64,000 nucleotides of DNA from Gammaproteobacteria bacterium LSUCC0096 (GCA_008087055.1 VIEA01000001.1:719346-783345), one strand, 5' to 3'. Counted from the first letter of the stretch, positions 34,634 to 42,931 are shown. The notes: generated from the letters alone by a model not told the origin. Program-made: numbers and translations.

Positions 34634-34840
34634 TTATGACGTTTTGAGAAGGTTCAGGTAGCTGACGTAGCTTTTAAGTTGACTCAAGCGCTTGAAGACC
34701 ATTTCAGACTTCGAAATGCCACAACCCTCGAAGCGTAAGAAATACCAGTACCGTCGTGACTTGTGCTTTTGAATAATACCAATCGGAGATCCGTCTGAGA
34801 TAACCCGAAAACTTCGTTTGGCGATACGATTCAATTCCAT
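34634..34840 (-). CDS. Small basic hypothetical protein
   Basis: 68 residues with an unusually strong ribosome-binding site (GGAGGG, 5 bases before the ATG at 34840), which supports a real gene. It is rich in Arg/Lys and aromatics (IIQKHKSRRYWYFLRFEGCG, about 22-41) and has no membrane segment. It could bind nucleic acid, but this is speculation. It is followed by speD on the same strand after 173 bases and preceded by the CBU_0592-like gene. Confidence 0.55.
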   Translation of the reverse strand: MELNRIAKRSFRVISDGSPIGIIQKHKSRRYWYFLRFEGCGISKSEMVFKRLSQLKSYVSYLNLLKTS

Positions 34841-34901
34841 CTGAACCCTCCATCAGTGCAATAGCCTAACGCGAGGGATTCATTTGGGGAATAGAGGGAA
34901 G

Positions 34902-35234
34902 TTAGGCCGCCGCCGTCAGCTCGTCAGTGTCCGACTGGAATGTGAGCTCTGCGGCATCAGTTACAGTCGCTGGACAGGCTGTGGCGTCTGCGAATGCCTT
35001 CTTCGCTATGAATACGGCACCGACAAAGATGAATATGCAATTCACCACAGCAGAGGGCCATGCTTCTGAATATGCACTTGATGCTGCGATCATCACGCAA
35101 CTCACGACAGACGTTCCGTGGAAGAGATAGCTCGTGCCGCTAATCCAGCCACGCGTTAAGCTAAAGTACGCGGCGAGGTAAATTAGTCCTCCAGCGAAAC
35201 CAAGCCCAAGCATGATTGTGTGCAACACCGGCAT
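34902..35234 (-). CDS. CBU_0592-like small membrane protein
   Basis: 110 residues with AGGAG upstream of the ATG. Three hydrophobic helices (about 5-27, 36-54 and 58-80) include LGFAGGLIYLAAYFSLTRGW and YSEAWPSAVVNCIFIFVGAV. This matches the CBU_0592-type domain, a short membrane module of unknown function in marine and intracellular proteobacteria. The C-terminal 30 residues are acidic and probably cytoplasmic or disordered. Confidence 0.65.
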   Translation of the reverse strand: MPVLHTIMLGLGFAGGLIYLAAYFSLTRGWISGTSYLFHGTSVVSCVMIAASSAYSEAWPSAVVNCIFIFVGAVFIAKKAFADATACPATVTDAAELTFQSDTDELTAAA

Positions 35235-35510
35235 CTACTCCTAAAGTCATATGAATGAGGCGCGCAGTCTATCGCTTTTTTTCGCTGTCGCAAGCGTAAA
35301 AAATCAATTATTTTTAATGGTTTAGAGGCTTTTTTTGCAGGGCAAAATTTTTGTCGCCTAATGAGTTTCTTAATCGATTTTAGGTTCATCTGGCGGTTAT
35401 ACTCAGTTTCACGGCATGATGACCCTAGAAAAATAATTCGCCTTCGAATGAATTCATCTCCGGTGTGCTTATCGTGCGCCTCGTAGGCCTCTAGGGAGCA
35501 AACGAAAAAA
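35235..35510. other. Divergent intergenic region
   Basis: This 276-base gap lies between the CBU_0592-like gene and the Cys-rich gene. The left half has several T- and A-rich runs (CTTTTTTTCG, AAAAAATCAATTATTTTTAA). TTATACT at 35397-35403 could be a -10 element facing the Cys-rich protein gene. I see no ORF with a ribosome-binding site and no RNA family. Confidence 0.5.
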
Positions 35511-35696
35511 ATGTGGGATTTCGTTGAAATTATGTGTCCCTATTGTGGGGAATTTCAGCAAACAGATGTCGACGTCAGTGCGGGTAGTCAGGAGTATTGG
35601 CAGGATTGTCAGGTCTGCTGTTGCCCAATTTTGTTCGAGCTCGCTGTTGATGCCGATCAAACGTTTCAGGTCACAGTCAAGCGAGATGACGAATAA
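35511..35696 (+). CDS. CPXCG-motif cysteine-rich protein
   Basis: The 61-residue protein has a zinc-ribbon-like pattern: Cys9 and Cys12 in MCPYCGE, then a C-x2-C-C-C cluster (QDCQVCCCPI, about 32-41). This matches the short CPXCG-motif proteins of gammaproteobacteria, which are presumed zinc-binding and of unknown role. It is followed after 2 bases by a LysE exporter gene, so the pair is likely co-transcribed. Confidence 0.8.
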   Translation: MWDFVEIMCPYCGEFQQTDVDVSAGSQEYWQDCQVCCCPILFELAVDADQTFQVTVKRDDE

Positions 35697-35698
35697 CC

Positions 35699-36307
35699 AT
35701 GACTTTCGATATGTGGATCGCCTATGTGTTGGCGATGCTTGTGATCTCGATCTCACCGGGATCTGGTTGTATTAACACGCTTTCAACGAGCTTGAGCTAC
35801 GGATTTCGCCAAGCCATTCCTGCGATCGCAGGATTGCAGGTGGGGTTACTGATCCAATTGGCAATCGTTGGTATTGGGTTGGGTGCGATTTTCGCCACGA
35901 GTCCAAGGGCTTTCTTTGTGCTGCAGTGGGCAGGTGTTCTGTACTTGGTATGGATTGGAGCGTCCAAATTGATATGGCCGAAGACGCAACTGGCCTCTGA
36001 ATCGGTCCAGATTCCTCGGTCTGCCTTATTTAACCGAGCGATTTTGATCAATGTGACTAATCCAAAAGCATTCGTATTCTTGGCTGCTTTTTTTCCACAA
36101 TTCATCGATCAGAGTGCGGAATTATTACCGCAATACGTCATCCTTGCTGCGACATCGTTGATGATTGATACAGCTGTCATGCTGAATTACGCGTGGCTTG
36201 CGCACGCCTTACGCCCATTACTGAATTCAGAACACTTGATGCGTCGACAAGAGCAATTTTTTGGGTTGTTGTTTGTGGGTGCTGGATGTTTGTTGGCGGT
36301 TTACTAA
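35699..36307 (+). CDS. LysE/RhtB-family exporter
   Basis: The 202-residue membrane protein has six predicted helices. The opening segment SISPGSGCINTLSTSLSYGF (about 18-37) replaces the usual SPGPN with SPGSG, and a conserved INVTNPKAFVFLAAFFPQFI (about 117-136) follows. It is the second LysE-type protein in the window and distinct in sequence from the one at 23390. The substrate is unknown. Its stop shares CTAA with the opposing YbaK-like gene. Confidence 0.83.
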   Translation: MTFDMWIAYVLAMLVISISPGSGCINTLSTSLSYGFRQAIPAIAGLQVGLLIQLAIVGIGLGAIFATSPRAFFVLQWAGVLYLVWIGASKLIWPKTQLASESVQIPRSALFNRAILINVTNPKAFVFLAAFFPQFIDQSAELLPQYVILAATSLMIDTAVMLNYAWLAHALRPLLNSEHLMRRQEQFFGLLFVGAGCLLAVY

Positions 36308-36753
36308 GCCGCGAAGACTTGGCTCCAGTGCGCGTAGTCGGTGAGGGTGACGAGCTCATCAGGGGTAATTGCCATCCAGCCGTTTTGAATCCCTGCAGGA
36401 ATGTATAGACAAGGGGACTCAAGAACTGACGATTCAATTTCAGTTTGGAGCAGATGCGGCAATCCAAACGGTGGCATCCACTGTGCTGGGTAACCTGTCA
36501 ACAGGTAAACCTGCATCGGGTTTGCTCGTCTCTCGTTTGCATTCATCTTCGGTGCTTGATTCCAAGGGTGAACCACGATCCTTGGAGCATGTTCAGGATT
36601 CAATATGAGACTCGCAGTCAAAATATCGTTTTCTTGGCAGCCGAGCGAAAGACTGAGTTGTTCCGCACCAGATTCGATCTCATAAATCTTGGCATTGCTG
36701 CCGACGCGCTCTAAAAATTCGAGTAGGCCGAGCGGTGGGGTAATTGTCTTCAT
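36304..36753 (-). CDS. YbaK/ProX-like (aminoacyl-tRNA deacylase fold) protein
   Basis: 149 residues from ATG 36753 with GGAA upstream; a TTG at 36765 is in frame. The order of elements resembles the YbaK fold: LLEFLERVGSNAKIYEIESG at the N-terminus, LGCQENDILTASLIL, then LLTGYPAQWMPPFGLPHLLQ, which recalls the family's TGY-x2-G-x2-P-x-G signature, and LYIPAGIQNGWMAITPDEL. YbaK relatives clear mischarged tRNA. The conserved Lys normally found after the first strand is not obvious, so activity is uncertain. Confidence 0.5.
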   Translation of the reverse strand: MKTITPPLGLLEFLERVGSNAKIYEIESGAEQLSLSLGCQENDILTASLILNPEHAPRIVVHPWNQAPKMNANERRANPMQVYLLTGYPAQWMPPFGLPHLLQTEIESSVLESPCLYIPAGIQNGWMAITPDELVTLTDYAHWSQVFAA

Positions 36754-36891
36754 TATGTGTTCCAAATAAGAACGAATATTGTAACACAGCGATTCCGGCT
36801 GTTGCGTTCTGTCTGGTGCGAGCGGTGCAAAAGCGCACCATCTCAGTAACCCGTTTTCTTGCCATGCACTGCATACTGCATTTCGAGGTGA

Positions 36892-37521
36892 ATGAAGATG
36901 ATTATTGTTGGTGTGCGTTGTGATTCAGGTATTGAGCTACCGGATGCGTGGAGACGATTAACTGGAATACAAATGTGTCGGTTGAGCCCGTCTGAGAGTA
37001 TTGAAGGAATTGATCTGTGTGTGTATCTATTTTCGGAAGGCCGACAAGGACTCAGTCGGGCGGTAACTGAAATGAGCTCATCTCATCAAACAAAGTTTTG
37101 TGTGTTTGAACCGTCCCTTGATACGGATATCGCTGTGTTACTTGTGAAAGCCGGTTGTCACGGCTATGCATTGCATACCGCTTTACCGAACTTTGCGGCA
37201 ATTGCGGCTTCCATCATCAAAGGATCGTATTGGGTTCCGCGGTCTGTGATGGAGCGAGTGGTTGAGGAGATTACAGTCGATCGTGACGCAATGGTTGGGT
37301 CGCTCTGCCAGGAATTATCACCTCGAGAACATGAAGTGGCACTTTGGATCGGTCGCGGCCTTTCAAATAAACGTATTGCACGAGAGATGGGTGTCACTGA
37401 ACGCACAGTAAAAGCTCATCTCAGTAATATTTTCCAGAAGACGCCAGTGAGCGATCGGTTAGAGCTCGCTTTGCTGATGAAGGGTGAATTGCCTGAGCGG
37501 GTTCGCGTAAATCTCCAGTAA
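36892..37521 (+). CDS. LuxR-type regulator with degenerate receiver domain
   Basis: 209 residues from ATG 36892 (ATG 36898 is also possible). The C-terminal LuxR HTH is complete: LSPREHEVALWIGRGLSNKR, then IAREMGVTERTVKAHLSNIF (about 143-182). The N-terminal 110 residues have receiver-like layout, but the phospho-acceptor region reads IDLCVYLFSEG and lacks the usual Asp after the third strand. No histidine kinase is nearby, so it is probably an orphan regulator working without phosphorylation. Its last 63 bases are antisense to the acyltransferase gene. Confidence 0.78.
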   Translation: MKMIIVGVRCDSGIELPDAWRRLTGIQMCRLSPSESIEGIDLCVYLFSEGRQGLSRAVTEMSSSHQTKFCVFEPSLDTDIAVLLVKAGCHGYALHTALPNFAAIAASIIKGSYWVPRSVMERVVEEITVDRDAMVGSLCQELSPREHEVALWIGRGLSNKRIAREMGVTERTVKAHLSNIFQKTPVSDRLELALLMKGELPERVRVNLQ

Positions 37522-38589
37522 TTTATCGCGATACTTCTCAGGAGTTCCCGAAATGAGCGACTGAAAACGCTCTTTGACATCAGGTAATAGGTCGTCAGGT
37601 AATGACGCTTGGGTCAGCAGGGCGTCTGCAAGTCGTCCTGTATCGAATACCCGTTGACCGAGAATAATCTGGTGATCAATCGCTGTTGCAAGCTCTTGTG
37701 GCGTGTCTGGGATCTCTGTGATGGGTGCGCCAAAGTGAAGATGGACACGACCTTTCCAACCCATGATGCCGGTGGCGATAGACTTTACGTCTTCATCTGG
37801 GCGCTTGGTATAAGCGCCATCACGCTCTGTAATCGCTAACTCACGTGCTTTCAGCGGAGCGCAGGGGTCGAACTCGTAAGAGATAGAGACAGGAACTAAT
37901 CGAACGGCCGCAACAGCCTCTTGGAACGATTCGTTGCGAGGTTTACCGGCCATTGCCAGCATTTTGAGGATTGCTGGGTCAGTGCGATCAATGCCGTCTT
38001 TGGCACGACCCTCGCGATGAGCAATCCAGATTGAATGATACTCTTCAATCGATTGTCTGATGTAGCCTGAGAGCGCAGAGTAGGTCTGTAACATCTCTCG
38101 AGGGCCTGACACATTTCGCTTTACAATAAAGCTCTTATTGATCCGCATCAGATCGCCAACAAATGGTTTTTTTACTAAGTTGTCCCCGATTGCAATGCGC
38201 ACAGTATCAAAACCGCCGTTATACAGTGCCCAGTTGACGAATGCTGGGTCCATGACGATATCGCGGTGATTACTCAGAAAGAGGTACGACTGCTTAGGAT
38301 CTAAATTTTCCAATCCCGACACTGTGAATGTTTCTGTCGTTGATGAAAGGACCTTGGCAAGTTGTGGCGCGACCAACTCTTGAAAATCACGAACACTGTC
38401 GACGCCTCTCGCCTGATTACGAAGAAATGCGCGGATTCGCGGTTTTAAAAACAGACTAAATAGTGGATACCAGCCTTTGAATTTTAACTGACCGATTGCT
38501 TTGATGAACTCATCATCGTGTATCAGTCTATTGATGACTTGTGGGACGTCCTGGTCTCTATATGGCTCAATATCAGAAATATCGGTCAT
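37459..38589 (-). CDS. PlsB/PlsC-type glycerolipid acyltransferase
   Basis: The 376-residue protein has the acyltransferase block I modified as LFLSNHRDIVMDPAF (about 113-127; the family motif is H-x4-D) and INKSFIVKRNVSGPREM (block II). SIWIAHREGRAKDGIDRTDP (about 183-202) is the usual E-G-R block III. This longer 'NHRD' type resembles DUF-linked 1-acyl-sn-glycerol-3-phosphate acyltransferases. It acts at the inner face of the membrane in phospholipid synthesis or turnover. The last 20 codons overlap the LuxR gene on the other strand. Confidence 0.78.
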   Translation of the reverse strand: MTDISDIEPYRDQDVPQVINRLIHDDEFIKAIGQLKFKGWYPLFSLFLKPRIRAFLRNQARGVDSVRDFQELVAPQLAKVLSSTTETFTVSGLENLDPKQSYLFLSNHRDIVMDPAFVNWALYNGGFDTVRIAIGDNLVKKPFVGDLMRINKSFIVKRNVSGPREMLQTYSALSGYIRQSIEEYHSIWIAHREGRAKDGIDRTDPAILKMLAMAGKPRNESFQEAVAAVRLVPVSISYEFDPCAPLKARELAITERDGAYTKRPDEDVKSIATGIMGWKGRVHLHFGAPITEIPDTPQELATAIDHQIILGQRVFDTGRLADALLTQASLPDDLLPDVKERFQSLISGTPEKYRDKLLEIYANPLRQFTLHQQSEL

Positions 38590-38638
38590 TCGTTATCCTT
38601 ACCGTAAACCGCAATTATACCGACAATGGGCAATAACA

Positions 38639-39355
38639 ATGCAATCAGATGCAATATTTTCTGCACTACCAAGCACCTGGCGAGATTATCTTGGCGATTC
38701 GACACTTGAGTCCATTGCCGCGCAATGTTCGCCACGACTCCTTAAGGAGATAAGTTATCCAGATCAGGCGGATCGATTCCGAGCATTTGAACTCTGCTCA
38801 CCAAATCAGTGTCGAGTTGTCATTGTTGGGCAAGATCCTTATCACGGGCCAGATCAGGCGATGGGGCTCGCTTTCTCTGTTCGTCAAGGGATAGCGATCC
38901 CCCCATCTCTTCGCAATATCCTAAAAGAGTGGCAGTCTGAGTTTGGATATCAGATTCCAACGTCAGGCGATTTATCCGCATGGGCTTCTAGAGGCGTTTT
39001 ATTATTGAATCGGGTGCTGTCAGTGCAGCCAGGTAGTGCTGGGAGTCACCGTTCCCTTGGATGGGAATTGTTCACGAATCATGTAATTGAGCGCTTGGCG
39101 GGTGATCCAATGTTTCGGGTATTTTGTTTGTGGGGTAGTGACGCGAGACAGTTGAGTACCCTCATCCCGCAAACTCAGGGAATCATTGAGTGCGTACATC
39201 CATCACCCTTGTCTGCTCACCGGGGTTTTTTTGGCTCTCGTCCATTCACAACGATTAATCATATGTTGAAGGAGCAGGGATTATCCGAGCTTGACTGGAC
39301 GCTGCCCCTCGACTTGTCTAATGATCTCAAAGGGCACACTGATCAGTTGTTCTGA
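38639..39355 (+). CDS. ung: Uracil-DNA glycosylase
   Basis: 238 residues from ATG 38639. The family-1 motifs are exact: VVIVGQDPYHGPDQAMGLAF (about 61-80, catalytic Asp in GQDPYHG) and HPSPLSAHRGFFG (catalytic His, near 189-201). It removes uracil from DNA to start base-excision repair. The C-terminus extends beyond LDW, where E. coli Ung ends soon after, and its last 75 bases are antisense to ygfZ. It diverges from the acyltransferase gene across 49 bases. Confidence 0.93.
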   Translation: MQSDAIFSALPSTWRDYLGDSTLESIAAQCSPRLLKEISYPDQADRFRAFELCSPNQCRVVIVGQDPYHGPDQAMGLAFSVRQGIAIPPSLRNILKEWQSEFGYQIPTSGDLSAWASRGVLLLNRVLSVQPGSAGSHRSLGWELFTNHVIERLAGDPMFRVFCLWGSDARQLSTLIPQTQGIIECVHPSPLSAHRGFFGSRPFTTINHMLKEQGLSELDWTLPLDLSNDLKGHTDQLF

Positions 39356-40075
39356 CGAGCTATTGACCGCTGCCAGCACAAGAGCAATCGAACCCTCACT
39401 TGTCGATGCGGTGTCAAATACGGGATATGTCTGGCCACCGATCTCAACTACATCGCCATCAATTGGCTTAGGGCTTTTGTAGATCCACACATGTTTCTTG
39501 GCTTGGCCTAAATGTTCGAGACGGGCAATCACTTCTTGGCCTGTGTAACATCCTTTTTTGAAATTCACCCCTCCGAGCATCTGGTAGTGAGCTTGTTGTG
39601 GGATATATTTCTCAGAAGAATAAGCGCGAACGTAGCCAAGCCCGCTCTCAAGCCTGGAATAGTCTGCATGCGGATCGTGTAGAGCATCCAAATCTCCGAT
39701 GATCCAATCCGTTCCACCATGTTCGCCAACGCGTGTGGTTGACGCGTCGTGTTGACTTGCGCCGGGTTCAAGGCCTTGATTACACGTCAGTGCGACAGGT
39801 ATCGCTGTCAGTTCGGCAGTAACGCGCGAAAGCATCAAGAAAGGGTTCAGTTTGTCGAGCACTGCATCAGCTTGATCTGTCGGTGTGATCATGCTGACTA
39901 TGTTGCTGTGAAGAACCAAACGACCTGAGCCGTACATCCGACCTTTTGGATCGCAAAATGCAAGAAGTGGCGCATTTCCTTCACCGAGGTCAGTCACTTT
40001 TTGCGTGCACTGTCCTTGCAAAACCGACAGCGCTTTATCGCCTGTGAACTGAATCAATCCAAATGGTGAAGTCAT
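39281..40075 (-). CDS. ygfZ: YgfZ/GcvT-like folate-dependent Fe-S maintenance protein
   Basis: The 264-residue protein has the strict family signature KKGCYTGQEVIARLEHLGQ (about 171-189, with the essential Cys). An N-terminal GcvT-like fold begins FGLIQFTGDKALSVLQGQCT (about 5-24). YgfZ uses a folate to sustain some Fe-S enzymes such as MiaB. It is shorter than E. coli YgfZ (326), lacking part of the C-terminal domain. The last 25 codons are antisense to the end of ung. It diverges from sdhE. Confidence 0.88.
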   Translation of the reverse strand: MTSPFGLIQFTGDKALSVLQGQCTQKVTDLGEGNAPLLAFCDPKGRMYGSGRLVLHSNIVSMITPTDQADAVLDKLNPFLMLSRVTAELTAIPVALTCNQGLEPGASQHDASTTRVGEHGGTDWIIGDLDALHDPHADYSRLESGLGYVRAYSSEKYIPQQAHYQMLGGVNFKKGCYTGQEVIARLEHLGQAKKHVWIYKSPKPIDGDVVEIGGQTYPVFDTASTSEGSIALVLAAVNSSSEQLISVPFEIIRQVEGQRPVKLG

Positions 40076-40117
40076 GTTTTTCCTTGAGTGCTACACTGTC
40101 ATCTTAACGGAGGGAGT

Positions 40118-40393
40118 ATGGACGATCGCACTGAATTCAACCGACTGTATTGGCATTCTCGTCGCGGAATGCTTGAAATCGATGTCATGTTGATGCCTTT
40201 TACTCAGAACCACTATCTGAGTTTGTCCGAAAATGACCAAGAAGCCTATCGCAGACTGCTTGATTGTGAAGATCAGGATATTTGGGAATGGTTGCGTGGG
40301 TTTAAGCTTCCAGATGACGAAGATCTGGCTCGGATCGTGTTGCAAGTTCGTCAGGCGAGCGGCGACATTGCGGTTACATCTCAACAATCATGA
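40118..40393 (+). CDS. sdhE: Succinate dehydrogenase flavinylation factor
   Basis: 91 residues from ATG 40118, behind GGAGGGAG. The diagnostic RGxxE motif is RRGMLEIDVMLMPF (Arg16-Gly17-Met18-Leu19-Glu20). The acidic EWLRGFKLPDDEDL follows. SdhE helps attach FAD covalently to SdhA and FrdA. Its TGA overlaps the ATG of the YgfX-like ORF by 4 bases, preserving the sdhE-ygfX pairing seen across gammaproteobacteria. Confidence 0.92.
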   Translation: MDDRTEFNRLYWHSRRGMLEIDVMLMPFTQNHYLSLSENDQEAYRRLLDCEDQDIWEWLRGFKLPDDEDLARIVLQVRQASGDIAVTSQQS

Positions 40394-40665
40394 AAGCGAT
40401 CGTCTGGTTAACCCAGGCCCAAGGCTTTTTTGTCGCTAGACCACGCGTCCGGACGCTCAACATAGCATCCATTGCCAAGGCGTTGTTGGTCTCCATCGAC
40501 GGACAGAAATGTGCGATGCGTGTCGATGCATTCAACGAGTGGCGTATTGGACCATTCAGTTACTGTGTTCTTAATCTTGGAGGCACTGTCGGCTCGATGC
40601 ATTGGTTAGCGAGGCGCCAAACCATCAGCCTTCAGCGTCTAAGGCATCACGTTGCAACGCTGTGA
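40390..40665 (+). CDS. Short YgfX-like protein
   Basis: The 91 residues are coupled to sdhE by ATGA. The position between sdhE and nadB is the usual place of ygfX, and the C-terminal pattern (DGQKCAMRVDAFNEW, then YCVLNLGG, then LARRQTISLQRLRHHVATL) resembles the soluble end of YgfX. YgfX proteins usually carry two N-terminal membrane helices and are about 135 residues; I see no convincing helix here. It may be truncated or very divergent. The call rests mainly on context. Confidence 0.5.
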   Translation: MKAIVWLTQAQGFFVARPRVRTLNIASIAKALLVSIDGQKCAMRVDAFNEWRIGPFSYCVLNLGGTVGSMHWLARRQTISLQRLRHHVATL

Positions 40666-40667
40666 AT

Positions 40668-42263
40668 TTAGCGCTCTTTTCCCGGAATGAGCACGGTATC
40701 GTCGGGATGTTTCGATAAATCCGGATGATCGAGCGTAAAATGAAGTCCCCGTGACTCCTCGCGCTTTAATGCGGACCTGATAATGAGTTCTGCAACGACC
40801 ACCAAGTTTCTCAGTTCGATTAAGTGTGCAGTAATTCGATAGTTGGCGTAGAAATCTTGGATTTCTCGCGCAAGGAGTTGCACCCGATTAAGAGCGCGTT
40901 GTAGACGCTTATCTGTCCTGACGATACCAACGTAATCCCACATAAAACGTCGGATTTCAGCCCAGTTGTGCGCAATCACAACATCTTCGTCACTGTCGAT
41001 GACTTGCGACGCATCCCACTGATCGACACCGGGATGTGCCACATCTGCATGAACCGTAAGCGCGATATGGTGCGCAGCTGATCGGCCGTAGACGATGCAT
41101 TCAAGGAGTGAATTCGAAGCCATTCGATTGGCTCCATGGAGACCTGTAGAACTCACTTCACCAACAGCATAGAGACCGGCTAAATCCGTTTCACCATGCA
41201 AATCCACAAGCACCCCGCCACAAGTGTAGTGGGCGGCTGGTACCACTGGAATCCGATCCTTAGTCATGTCGATATCGAGCTCAATTAAGCGCTGGTAAAT
41301 CGTTGGAAAATGGCTTTTGATAAATTCTGGGTCGCGATGCGTGATATCGAGATAGACGTGATCGGCACCGATTCGCTTCATTTCATGATCGATCGCGCGA
41401 GCAACAATGTCACGCGGAGCGAGTTCCGCGCGCGGATCAAACCCCGGCATAAATTGAGTGCCATCCGGTAGCCGCAAAATACCACCTTCACCGCGTACCG
41501 CTTCTGAAATCAGAAAGGATTTCGCATCTGGGTGGAATAAACATGTTGGATGGAACTGATTGAATTCCATATTCGCAACGCGACAACCAGCGCGCCATGC
41601 CATCGCGATACCATCACCACTAGCACCATCTGGATTGGAAGTGTATTTGTATACTTTACTCGCACCACCTGTTGCCAAAATGACGGCGTGAGCGAGAAAA
41701 GTATCAACTTCGCCGGTCTGCTTGTTGAGCACGTAGCATCCACGCACACGTCGTGTTCTCGGCCCGCGGCCTCGGTCAAAGCATAAATCCACTGCGATGA
41801 AGTTGTGATAAAACGTGATGTTTTCGGCTTCACTGGCTTGGCGGTCAAGGGCATCTTGAATCGCCCAGCCAGTTGCATCTGCTGCGTGCAAAATTCGGCG
41901 GTGCGAGTGACCTCCCTCGCGTGTCAGGTGGAAAGACTCCTCAGATTTGGTGAACGCGACACCTTGGTCAACAAGCCAATCAATCGCTTCTCGAGCACTC
42001 GAAACAACGTGTTCAACGACGTCCTGATGACATAATCCAGCTCCAGCAATGAGAGTGTCGTCCACATGACTTTCGATCGAGTCTTGATCATCAATGACCG
42101 CGGCAACCCCGCCCTGGGCCCAGCGCGTAGAACCTCCGCTGGGGTCTTTGGTGAGCACAGCGACAGATAGATGCTTGGGGATTGATAGGGCAGCTGTTAA
42201 ACCAGCCGCGCCGGCTCCGAGAACCAGTACATCAACCTGATGAAGTTGCGGCTCGGCATTCAT
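40668..42263 (-). CDS. nadB: L-aspartate oxidase
   Basis: The 531-residue flavoenzyme has the FAD motif VLVLGAGAAGLTAALSI (about 10-26), GGSTRWAQGGVAAVIDD (about 43-59) and the substrate and active-site segments HPTCLFHP, FLISEAVRGEGGILR and TCGGVLVDLHGETDLAGLYA. Length matches E. coli NadB (540). It converts aspartate to iminoaspartate for NAD synthesis. AGGA precedes the ATG. It diverges from rpoE, as in E. coli and pseudomonads. Confidence 0.95.
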   Translation of the reverse strand: MNAEPQLHQVDVLVLGAGAAGLTAALSIPKHLSVAVLTKDPSGGSTRWAQGGVAAVIDDQDSIESHVDDTLIAGAGLCHQDVVEHVVSSAREAIDWLVDQGVAFTKSEESFHLTREGGHSHRRILHAADATGWAIQDALDRQASEAENITFYHNFIAVDLCFDRGRGPRTRRVRGCYVLNKQTGEVDTFLAHAVILATGGASKVYKYTSNPDGASGDGIAMAWRAGCRVANMEFNQFHPTCLFHPDAKSFLISEAVRGEGGILRLPDGTQFMPGFDPRAELAPRDIVARAIDHEMKRIGADHVYLDITHRDPEFIKSHFPTIYQRLIELDIDMTKDRIPVVPAAHYTCGGVLVDLHGETDLAGLYAVGEVSSTGLHGANRMASNSLLECIVYGRSAAHHIALTVHADVAHPGVDQWDASQVIDSDEDVVIAHNWAEIRRFMWDYVGIVRTDKRLQRALNRVQLLAREIQDFYANYRITAHLIELRNLVVVAELIIRSALKREESRGLHFTLDHPDLSKHPDDTVLIPGKER

Positions 42264-42331
42264 TCTGCTTGTCCTTTTAGATGGTGCATGTCATCGTAGT
42301 CGTTGAATTTCTTGAGAAAACGCTATTGGGT

Positions 42332-42931
42332 ATGGAATCGCCAGTTCAAAAAGTGGAGGCTGATAATGACCAGTTATTGGTCGATCGTGCCCGCTTGGGT
42401 GACCGCCACGCTTTTGATTTATTGGTTCTCAAATACCAATCTCGATTGCTCTCTTTAGTTAGTCGCCTAGTTTCGAATCAAAGTGATGCCTTGGATGTTT
42501 TACAGGATACCTTTGTAAAAGCCTACCGTTCCTTAAATACGTTTCGCGGTGAGAGCGCATTTTACACTTGGCTCTATCGGATTGCGGTCAATACCGCAAA
42601 AAACCATTTAGCTGCGCGTGTTAAAGAATCGAAAGATGTTTCTGTTGATGATGACGGAACTGGCGAACTCTCAGTTCTTCAGGATTTAGCGGCACCTGAA
42701 GATGAAGCGGCGGCTGAGGAATTGCAGCGAGCAATACTGCACTCGATCGAGCAACTTCCTGAAGATTTGAAACAAGCGCTAACACTTCGTGAGCTCGAAG
42801 GAATGAGTTATGATGAAATTGCACTGGCGATGAATTGTCCGATTGGAACAGTGCGGTCGCGGATCTTTAGAGCCCGCGATCATGTTGTCCAAGAAATTTC
42901 TCAGAAATTTCCGGGAACTTTTTTGTCATGA
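42332..42931 (+). CDS. rpoE: Extracytoplasmic stress sigma factor sigma-E (AlgU)
   Basis: 199 residues from ATG 42332, the start that aligns with E. coli RpoE; the frame is open further upstream to 42281. Region 2 is nearly invariant: DVLQDTFVKAYRSLNTFRGE, then SAFYTWLYRIAVNTAKNHL (about 50-90). Region 4 reads LREELEGMSYDEIA-type LRELEGMSYDEIALAMNCPI, then GTVRSRIFRARD. It directs transcription of envelope-stress genes and is controlled by RseA/RseB encoded next. A sigma-E promoter lies in its own 3' end. Confidence 0.95.
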   Translation: MESPVQKVEADNDQLLVDRARLGDRHAFDLLVLKYQSRLLSLVSRLVSNQSDALDVLQDTFVKAYRSLNTFRGESAFYTWLYRIAVNTAKNHLAARVKESKDVSVDDDGTGELSVLQDLAAPEDEAAAEELQRAILHSIEQLPEDLKQALTLRELEGMSYDEIALAMNCPIGTVRSRIFRARDHVVQEISQKFPGTFLS

